Assembly: GCA_026119855.1 (NCBI GenBank)
Contig: JAOWBW010000487.1
Coordinates: forward strand, 434,001-498,000
DNA: 64,000 bases
Source: Campanula takesimana
Taxonomy: Eukaryota > Streptophyta > Magnoliopsida > Asterales > Campanulaceae
Direction of reading: 5' to 3'
Of the stretch, positions 12,097-22,300 are shown piece by piece. Numbering within the stretch: the stretch's first letter is position 1; every line of letters begins with the position of its first letter. A model generated the notes under the pieces. That model was not told the origin of the DNA. It did not search any database and saw nothing but the letters and a program-made list of their open reading frames with translations. The translations under genes were made by a program, and so were the position numbers.

Positions 12097-13564
12097 TGTT
12101 GGTCCCAAAGGGTAACAAGGGTATAGAACCGCTAGAGGGGGGGGGGGTGAATAGCGGTTTAAAATCTTTTTCGAAATACCCTTGAAAATCAACCAAGTAC
12201 TTATCAGTTTGGTCTATTGCGGTTTAAAGCACTAGAACCGCTCAGATAAAATGCACAGCGGAGTTTTGCGGTTTTGGCCAAACTGAATTATAAAGAGTAG
12301 GGCGGTTTAAGTGGTTGAAAAAGGAATGATGCAACTGACAAGGCACAACTGAAGTATCACAAAAGTATGCAAATCATTTATCAAGTCATTTCACATAAAA
12401 GTAAATAAAGCTCATAAACAGAAATGTAAATGACAAGACAGAAATTAAAGATCAAAGACACACAATTTGAAGAGGTTCGTTCTTGAAAGAACTACGTCCT
12501 CTACCTAGGTGGTTAGCCTAGGATTTTCTAATAGCTACTAGACTTGTATTGATTTAGAGGAGTTTTTACAAGATTACAAACGAATCCAAACTCTAAATAA
12601 ACAATCTAACCTAACAATGCTATTATAACAACCTGTGTTTTCGAGGTATATAATCTATAAGAAAATATACTCCGGGTGTGTAGTGTGGAAAGAAATCAAG
12701 AGCTCAAAATATCTAAGTGATGGTGAGCAAATGATTACTTTCTGTGCAAGGCCGAGTTGTGATGATTTGAAGGCTTGAAGCTTTGATGAAGAACTCTGGG
12801 TTTGCTAAGGAGATGATGAAGATATGAATATCTGGGTTTTCAATCTTCAAAGCAAACTTGAATACTTGGGATATTCTCTTTGAAGCTCAGCAACCTTCAT
12901 TGTTGAGAAATGAAGGCTATTTATAGTGAAGGCATTAGTGACCGTTGGACAATGAGGTGAGTCATTGTATGGCGGTTTTATGCGTTGTCACAATCCCATT
13001 GGTTGACCTGTCACTGTCGTCCTTTGCTTTTGCTTTGTGGCAGGATGTTGTTGAATCACTACCTGACATTGTCCTTTTAGATGTTGGAAAAGTACAACGG
13101 TAACTTTTCAAAAAGCCAGACAAACCGACATTCCAAGAATAACTGAACCATGACTTGAAGTTTAAGGACAAGTCACCAGTCATTCATTTATGGTTGAAAA
13201 GCGAATGTTTGTCTTCAAGGAGTAAATGACAGCAATAACTTCTTCAATATCTTGGTCGGCGGTTCCACCAGATGCATGTGCGGTTTCATGAATGAACTTG
13301 AAATGCGGTTTCATCAAAGACACAAACTGCGGTTTGATGAAGGACTTAAGGCACCATGCTGGAGGTTTGAAGACGGCGGCTTGAGGGACACTAAACCGCT
13401 ATGGATAAACCGATCATAACTCAGCCTAACTACTAAACATCTAGAAATGGACTTGTCTAAAAATTGAAGTAAAACTTCATTACATGTAAACCTAAAGTCT
13501 ATAAAAAAGACACGTGGAATGGGTCAATCAAATCAGGTTGGTGTACTAACAATGAATCCTAACA
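12097..13564 (-). repeat. Copia-2 5' LTR
   Basis: LTR of 1468 bp, reading TGTTGGTCCC on the plus strand at 12097 and ending CCTAACA at 13564. A run of about ten G lies near 12135. GCGGTTT or its complement recurs about a dozen times. The element interrupts the MULE-OTU coding frame at 13565. The flanking duplication on this side would be ACTTG (13565-13569); its partner is off-window. Confidence 0.8.
13259..13335. repeat. GCGGTTT array in the Copia-2 LTR
   Basis: GCGGTT starts at 13259, 13280, 13305 and 13329 (spacings 21, 25, 24), each followed by Y/G-CA or GATG. A similar run occurs inside gag at 11174, 11197, 11239 and 11263. No function is recognised. Confidence 0.6.
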
Positions 13565-13565
13565 A

Positions 13566-14229
13566 CTTGTAATCTGTATCACGACATATTGGGGGCGAGT
13601 GTCAAAGGTAGCCTTGGACATCATCAAAGAAGAGCGGACTCGTAGTGGGGATAATGTCATGGATCCCTCAGACTGTGGGTGTTACTTCATGCGAACACAT
13701 GGACTTCCATGTAGTCACGAGATTGCATGCATACAAAACTCTGGGGGACGGATTGAGCTATCCTCGATTCATGCTTTTTGGAAGAAGTTGGACATTGAAC
13801 TAGACTACTGTCCAACTGAGCCTTCAATTAATAAAAATTCTTTTGAAGCTATGTGGAATGAACTACAGAACGCACCTGAACCAGTAAAGAGAAAGTTATT
13901 CCAAATGATAAATGAAGGGCTACATCCACAAACCAGAGATGCTTCTGAGCCATATCATATTTCAAAGGCAAATAAACCCCGGACCATGAGTTCCAGAATA
14001 CTGTCAGATTGGGAGCATACTGACAGATATTTTGGAGTCCCCACTACACCACCATCCACTAGCAGCATGTCTATATCTTCATTCATTGCATCAACCCAAT
14101 CGAGTTTGATGTCGTGGGAGTCAAACTCTTTGAAGTCCACGCCCAATCCGAAATCAGCTCCAAACAGTACACCATCTACCCCTACTACTCCTACGTCTCT
14201 TCCACCACTAGCTGCTTCAAGTCGTGGGA

Positions 14230-14266
<37 letters not shown>

Positions 14267-15058
14267 GGGACGGGGTCAGGGTCGTGGAAAGGGAAATGGA
14301 CAACTCAAAGTCACTAATCTACATACTTCTAGGTATACTTTGTCGTTTATGCATTTCATTGTCCCATTTATTGAAGGCATCACAGATGTGATAGGTAATG
14401 GAAATTGTGGCTATAGAGCCGTAGCAGCGCAAATATACGGAGATGAGGACATGTGGCATCAAGTGCGCTCAGATTGTTGCATTGAGCTGCATCGTCGCCG
14501 CGAGCTTTATCAGAGAGTTATATCTTGGAGACCTGTAGACGAGCTCTGCGATCGCATTGCTTGTTATACCTCCCCGGCTCCTGAATATTATTATATGAGA
14601 CTCCCAGAGCTAGGGCACATCATTGCCACGAGCTATAATGTGGAGTTCGTCTCGTACACGCAAACCAGTGGCTTCACATGCCTTCCAGTGACTGTACCAC
14701 AAGGAGTAGGACCACCCACAGACACATTTGTGTTGGGACATGTGGGAAACCATTTTATATTGGTATGATACTTTAATTCGTTATATTTAACTATCTTATT
14801 TAAATTCGTTATATTTAACTATCTTATTTCAATTCGTTATATTTAACTATTTTATTACTTTTGCAGCTGCACATGTCAGATACTGATTACCCAATACCAT
14901 CACAAGCGATATATTGGGAGAATGAACGTGAACCAAGCGCAAGTAACCTGATCATGCCATACCGAGCTCGGATAGACACATTCAATCGACTCTCAAATGC
15001 GGCGAACGAAGCAAGAATTGCAAGAAATAGGCAATATTATGTGTGTATCATGTATTGA
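13566..15058 (+). pseudogene. MULE transposase C-terminus fused to an OTU protease domain, 5'-truncated
   Basis: Exon A runs from the Copia-2 boundary to 14762 and exon B from 14867 to 15058. The intron is 104 bp (GT at 14763, AG at 14866). First comes a SWIM-type zinc finger (DCGCYFMRTHGLPCSHEIA, about 13670-13725) as found at the C-end of MULE/FAR1-type transposases. A Ser/Thr/Pro-rich linker and an Arg-Gly tract (14227-14290) follow. The last domain is OTU-like: GNGNCGYRAVA supplies the catalytic Cys, with Asn where Asp is usual, and GNHFIL supplies the His. The splice adds a conserved-looking tail (LHMSDTDYPIPSQAIYW). The transposase core would lie upstream of Copia-2. The surviving part has no internal stop; whether it is expressed is unknown. 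It might instead be a domesticated FAR1-like gene. Confidence 0.75.
14775..14858. repeat. Three 28-bp repeats filling the MULE-OTU intron
   Basis: AATTCGTTATATTTAACTAT begins at 14775, 14803 and 14831, so nearly the whole 104-bp intron is a tandem triplication. The acceptor TTGCAG follows directly. Confidence 0.85.
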
Positions 15059-15136
15059 TTTTTGAATTATCCAGTTTGTATGAAATTTGTTTGTTTGGAT
15101 GTTTGGATGTATGAATTATGCAGTAAAAACTGTTTA

Positions 15137-15299
15137 TTTCGTTCAAATTAGGTGAAATGCATATTTCGTGTAAAAGTTGGTGAAATGCATGGTTATGTTT
15201 CGTGTAAACTTGGGTGAAACCCAACGCACTGTTTCGTGTAAAATCAGGCGAAACTAACATCTTCAACCTTTGGCATATGTCGTGTAAAAGTATGCGAAA
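15137..15299. repeat. Five inverted-repeat units TTTCG-N-CGAAA/TGAAA
   Basis: Units of 21-22 bp lie at 15137-15157, 15164-15185, 15198-15219, 15232-15253 and 15278-15299, consensus TTTCGTGTAAAA then GGYGAAA. Each can pair TTTCG with CGAAA or TGAAA at its ends. A sixth, different inverted repeat (GCGTGT...ACACGC) lies at 15319-15337. The array starts about 80 bp after the MULE-OTU stop and may be the subterminal region of that transposon. Confidence 0.75.
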
Positions 15300-15562
15300 T
15301 AATCCCATTATTTCGTCAGCGTGTACACGAGACACGCGTATCCGGGTAAGGATATTTTAGGCATTCCTGTACCTTGTACAAAATGGTGCCTTGCAAATAG
15401 AATTCACCAATATTCTCGTACAAGTTTTTGTCAATTTTTTTTTTTTGTTTTAAGAATAAGAAGATCGAAAACAGTTATTGAAAGCAAGAAAGAAAGGAGC
15501 AAGTGAGCAACAACAATGCGGCAGTCAACAGAAACCTGTCAGCGAATTTAGAAAATAATCTC

Positions 15563-15594
15563 TATAAAAAAAAAAAAAAAAAAACAAAAAACGA
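15563..15594 (+). promoter_or_regulatory. Possible TATA box of the UBP gene
   Basis: TCTATAAA followed by a long A-run lies about 230 bp upstream of the start codon, in AT-rich sequence with CT-rich stretches downstream that look like 5' UTR. There is no transcript evidence in the window. Confidence 0.35.
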
Positions 15595-15794
15595 TCAGTT
15601 TACATGACGCAACAATCCTCAACTAATTTCTCACTCCATACTCTTTCACAAAATCCCTAATCTATCCATTTTTCAAATGGAGCCCTAATCTAATCTGTAG
15701 GATCCGAAATCAGCGACGAACTTTTTGATTCCTGAATCCTTAAATTGAAGGTGCTGATGGAATAGATGAGTTTTGGTATTTGGTTGATGGTGTC

Positions 15795-18700
15795 ATGGGG
15801 GCGACAGGGTCCAAGCTCGAGAAAGCACTAGGAGACCAGTTTCCCCAAGGCGAACGTTACTTTGGCCTTGAAAACTTTGGTAACACTTGCTATTGTAACA
15901 GCGTCTTGCAGGTTCCCTTTGATCTTACTTTTTCATGTTTCTGATTTGTGGTGCTAATTTGGCAATTGTATCTGTTTGTTTCAAATTCAAATATATATCA
16001 CCTTGACTTTTGTAATTATATTCTGATACCAGTTTAATCTACACTTGATTGTTGCACTGATGCATTGACTTTTACTTTCTGTTGATCATCTTCACTACCC
16101 AAACTATAATTTGCAATCTTGTATTTAGGTCTGGATTTTAGTAATTGGCTGCACCCGTGTGTGGCCTTTTATCCTTTGCCTTCTCTTTTGATATTGATTG
16201 TACGTGTAGGAATTGTGTAATTGTATATTATTATGTTTTTTGTTATGCTATTTATCAGGAAAATATTTGATCATGCTTCAGCTTTTGGTGTTACTAATTT
16301 TTTGTTGCAACACATCTTGAAAAGGATGTGTGCAAGTATGATCATCCCTTGTTGCTGGTTATAGGAAGTACGGAGGGTCTAAAGAGAGGGGGAAATGACT
16401 TCTATAAAAGTGGTTTTGATTATATAAGACTCAGTTAAGATTGCTCAATGTGACTTAAAGAGTACTCATAGTGCAAGAATTTAGCTTGTGATTTCCTTTA
16501 TCTTGTAACTTTACCCCTCCTTAATGAAACTGACTCAAGTTGTGCATAACAAGCACATTTTTTTTATTTTTTTTAAAACCGTTACTCTTAAGGTAGCTTA
16601 TATATCTCTCAATTATTTGAGTTTTCCAAGTGTGGACTCTCTCAGGATATCAAAGAAAAATAACAATAACAATAAAAAAGTTGAAGCTAACAATTAAAAT
16701 GTAGGGATGATTAATTTGATTCAAGAAGCATTTTCAGTTTCATATCAAAAGTTGCTTCATTTCCTCTCTGAAGTAGCATGTCTCACATCACAACTGAACC
16801 CGAGGGGTGGGGGGATAGCTTCCAACCCTGTCATCAGTCTTTTTAAGTTATTGCCTTTATCAGTATTTGCGTGTTTTTGTTGGCTAAGGACATGAAAGAC
16901 AAGTGATGACTCTGGCCCTTTGGGTACTATTAAGTTTGAGTGATATCTCAGCCATGTGGTATGGATATTAATTACAATTTGATTAATTATCTTTTTAGAG
17001 TATTGATGTTCTCTCTTTGCAGTAAATAAAAAAGCAATTATTGCACCAAACAAGGAAGCACTTCATTATTGTATAGGCACAGATTTCCTTCCTGAGTTTC
17101 CTGATGTTCTTTTTCATTCCATCTACAGGCACTTTATTTTTGTGTTCCCTTTCGCGACCAGCTGCTTAAATACTGTGGTGACAAAAATCCAGGAGATGTA
17201 GAGGAGAATCTCCTTACCTGTTTGGCTGAATTATTCTCACAGGTACTAAATTAGTAGGAAATAGGAAGGTTCATCATTGGAGTGTATGACATTATCTTTT
17301 ATTATCTTTGAATGTCTCTGCATTTTGTTATCACGCTTTTTGTAAATAATACTTGAACTTATACAGTTATTAAAAAAATTGTTGTTCCCAATGAATGTTT
17401 TAAGGATTACCATCAATTTATTTGTACAATTTTCTTCTTTCCCTATAAATATGGGTCATGTTTATGTTTACTAGTTCTGATAAGCATTGTTTGCTTGGAA
17501 TAAGCTTTGGATTACATTCGTGAAGCCATAGAAACCTGGTTCTGTTGTGATTGTTTTGTTATCAAGATTAGAAGTGGGTCCTGTACTTAATATGGTATTG
17601 ATTATTGGAGTAAGGGACTATGCAGACTTAACAATCTATATTTTCGTTTTAATTTCCATATAGCTTACATCTCCCAGATTAATGTATTACCTGTATTTCC
17701 TCTGTGGATTAATGTTTGTCTCCAATCATTACATTGAGTATGCTTGGACTTGTCCTCTTAGCATATTATGATGTAACACAATCCCTACATTCTAGTAACC
17801 AGGATATGAGGAACCAAATTTACTAACTGAGAGGATGTAAATCAACCTTACTTTTGTGGTTTCTGTGTAACCTATAGTTTTCTATAGATGATTTTGAGGG
17901 CAGGAAATTGGAATTAATGGACCACTTAATGCACTTGTGCAACTTCTCCTATGGGCTGATTGAAACAGCTGAAAATTAGGTTATTTCAGGGTAAAATTTA
18001 AGCGATTCAAGCCCTTTAACTCTTCTATGAGGAATCTCTGCTTGTGCTAGACCTTGGGGTTTGCGATTAAGCACCATTTTCTCTTGAAGATTCCTATTTA
18101 TGAAATTGTTTGGCGTGATTTCAAGTGCAAGGAGTCGCATTACATTGATGAGTAGTCATGACCTCATATGTCAGCCACTCCTGCAAAATAAAATTCGCTC
18201 TGAGGATGATAGTTCAAACCAATTATTTATGGATTTTGGGTTGAAACTTTGAGGATTATATGCACGTGCATAAAAATATGAAATAATGATGAAAAGTATC
18301 ACTTTCTCTGGTGAAATTCACTTTCATATGGAGGAGTGGCCAAATGAGTTTAGGTCATAGTTATTAAAGGCTCTAGGCGCACCAAGGCGCAGAAGGTGTG
18401 CCCGGAGCCTAGGCGCAAGGTGCAAGGCGGGCGCGCGCCCGAGTGACGATGCCTTCAAAAATGCCTTAAAATACTAAAAGTATAGTATACATTATACAAC
18501 ATCGAGATAAACAATAAATGTAATGCAAGTTGTAAATCAAACATACATTATAAGTCATAAAAGAAACAAACATAAATAGATGTTCAAACAAGCATAAAGA
18601 GAAGTTCAAACCGAAGGACTAAGTCTAAATCCTATAAAATGATAAGCAGTTGTTAGTTTGAAGGAATTCCTAGTTATTGCTACTCTTATACAAAGTTATG

Positions 18701-19270
18701 GTGCATGTACATGAGAGAGACATGGGAGAGGAAAAGTAATAGTCACGCATTATGTTTAATTACAATATAATTGATGGTCGATTGTTGTGCCCGGAGGTAG
18801 GCGCACCCAGGCTCCAAAACTGAGCCTCTCTGTGCCCGGGGCTTAGGCGCGCCTTTAATAACTATGGTTTAGGTTCTTCCTTACTGATTACATGATGAAG
18901 GTACTTTTTCACTCATTTTTGTAGCCTTTTATGCCATACTGACTTCTCAGATACTTGCAAGTTTATAGCTGTCCGACTACCATGAACTTGTAAAAGTTAA
19001 GCATTGAGCTGAAGGACACTAGAGAAGGACTAGGGTGGATCACCGTGTTGGGCGTTCCTTTGAGGCATCTACCTTCTTTTTCTAGTTTTATTTGAATTTT
19101 ACTGTCAACAGACAACACAAGAATCATTGCCACTTTTCGTGTGGATGATATACTAGCAGTCAAATCTATTTCAGTGGCAAGATCTTTTTGCTATGTTCTA
19201 GCCCCTCATCCAACCTCAAACAAAATCAATTAAATATGTGTAGAAAGTGCGAGTTTTTCTTATTGGATTT

Positions 19271-19316
<46 letters not shown>

Positions 19317-22300
19317 CTCTCTCTGTAAGGGTGTGTTTGTGTGTGCACGCATCTCTCTTCCTACCCCCTCCCTTCTGCGCTTTCTCTATGCCTGCACCCT
19401 CAGATACATATATGCTTGAATTGAACTTTTTGGCATGTTCATTTAACCCTGTTTAATTTAGTTCCTGCTTAAGGTAAGAGTCAAGTAACTTTAAGTAGAG
19501 GAGAGTGTTTATATTATTAATTCATGAAATCCCTCCTCCAAAATAAGTACTCCCTGTTCCCAAATGAATGTTACTCTTGTACTAATAATTTTATATGGTG
19601 AGATCATTAAGGGTATACTCCCTCCGTCCCAATTCAAATTGCAAAAAACTATCGGTGCACAAGAATTAAGGAAAAACTGGTAAAGGTGATGTGTTGTGAG
19701 TGTAGATAGTGGGGTAGGAGAGAGAAAGTGGGGTAGGGAATAGTAGGTGGGTTAGTTGATGTGAGTATGACAAGTGGGTCCCACTAATTAAAATATATTT
19801 AAAATTTTCTATTTTTGGATTCTGCAATTTCTAAGGGGACACTTAAAATGGCAAATTTTGCAATTTGAAATGGGACGGAGGGAATATATGTATAGTATAT
19901 ATGCTACAAAACTTGCGTAAATCCTAAAACTCAAAAGTGGACATTCAATTTGGGATGGAGGGAGTATTTTGCTTGTTAATTATGATGTTCAGTTCTTGTA
20001 GTTGATTTCTTTTACTTTTTCGTTGTTTTTGTTTATTCATATAGATAAGTACACAGAAGAAGAAAACAGGTGTAATTTCCCCAAAGAGGTTTGTACAGAG
20101 AGTCAAGAAAGAGAATGAGCTTTTCCGTGGCTACATGCATCAGGTATGTAGTCAACATTCAGATTTGCTTCTGTTGGCGTTCACACTATGCACAGCTAGC
20201 ATCAAATCACAAGATATACATATCCATTATGCTTAAATGCTTTCGACCTTTGTCTTTTGCCATCTTTGAGGAACTAGACAATATTGCAGATTGGAAGAAG
20301 GTGATTGTACACCTTATTTGGGACAGATGGTTTGTTATCAGTTTGTGTAATAACCCTTAGTTTTGTCATGTTTGAATCAAAGGTGAGAGGGAGGGTTAGG
20401 ACCAACATGTGAGAAAGTGAACCAAGAAACAAAAAACAATTTAAAAGAAAAACAAATAAACCTGAAAACCACAACATACACAAGCGAACAGGGTATAGTT
20501 ACTCCTTTTAAAAGTTAAATCACATCAAGGACATCATTGTTATTTATTACCATTAAAAGTAACCATAACAACAAAAACCAAGAACACTGTATTTACTCAT
20601 TTTATTAATGTGGATGGTAAAGTAAGATCATCGTGGAACTTGTATGAGCGATTTTGGAGTGACATTAAATGTGATATTGTGAAAAAGGTAAAAGTGAGCG
20701 ATGTAGTAGTAATGATTAAGAGTGTAGTCTGATCAAGCCACAGCCAAATTTAAGTAGCGTATGTTAATTCCCACTTCTTCTTTCTGTGTGTGTGTATTTT
20801 ATTAACGATATTTTGTACCTTACAAATTTATGCACAACTGATGTGCAAATTTTTATATAGGATGCACATGAGTTTTTGAACTTCTTTTTAAATGAGCTTG
20901 TTAACATACTGGAGAAGGAATCCCGAGCAGTAAAAGGGCCACTAGAATCCTCTCCACCCGGAACGATCACGAATGGGCCTACTAATGCTCAGGCCAATGG
21001 AGCAAGGAAGGAACCAGTGGTCACCTGGGTTCATGAAAACTTTCAAGTGAGTTCATATTTTTCATTTCTTCATATCTGATGATACCTCTCATAAATTTTA
21101 CTAGGCTTTATGGCTCCTTTAGTACTCCATTTGGGACTTTGTTGGGTTTTGCGTCATTTCTTACTTTTTCACTTCTGCTAGCTGATGAAATGCAGGGTTT
21201 ATTGACGAATGAGACAAGGTGCTTGAGGTGTGAGACTGTGACGGCAAGGGATGAGACATTTTTAGATCTGAGCCTTGATATAGAGCAGAACAGTTCAATA
21301 ACCAGCTGCCTAAAAAATTTTAGTTCCACCGAGACACTAAATGCTGAGGATAAGTTCTTCTGTGATAAATGTTGCAGGTAAACAATCTTTGCAAATTCTT
21401 GATATTCTCTTATTTATTTATTATTTTGTGTGCCTGGTCATGTGTGTCAGTTGTTTGCTGAGACTGGAGTATTTGTTCATATAGAATTGTTACCAGGAAG
21501 TAACTGACATTAATTGAAAGCGCTTCTGGTACTCAATTTATTAATCTAGGACGTAAATTGTTCCTTTAAAATTTTCAATATATGACGCAGTTTGTAAATC
21601 GTGACCGTGTCAATTTGTTAGTTTTAAAATTTTCAATATAGGATGCAGTCTGTAAGATATGTCGTGTCAATTTGTTAGTGTATGAAGCGGCGTCAAGAGC
21701 AATGGTCAAATTGAAAAAAGAAAATCCAAACTGTTATTATATGTTGGTCCAAGGGGGAAATTGAAGAGTCAAATGTCACACTTGGAAAGCTTGTTACGTG
21801 CTAATCTTTTGCAGCTTAACCCTTTATATTACAGAGAGCACTCTCTATTCTGTCAACAGAACTCCTTTGCAGCTTTAACATTTTTTCTTACAGGATCTCA
21901 ACTGAACTGAATTCTTGTAGGATCGACTGAAATATATATTTTTTTGGTGGTTTTGTAAGGGTTGAATGAAAGAGTAAAGAGGGAGCGAGGAAAAAAAGTG
22001 GGTTAAAAAAAAAAATACTCCCTTTGTCCCAGACTAAGGTTCTTACTTTCCTTTTTGGTTTGTCTCAGACTAAGGTTCTTAGTTGCTTTATTACCTACAA
22101 TGGACAATGGAACCCACTTGTCATTCTCACAACAAAAACTTTCTACCCATTTTCTCTCTCCTACTTTCTCCTACTTTACTTTTCATACTCACAACATTTA
22201 CTTTTTCTTAATCTCTGTGTAAAGTCAAACTAAGAACCTTTCCGGGACGGAGGGAGCAAGTGAAAACCGCGAAAGCAAACACTGCCATAGTGACAAATCT

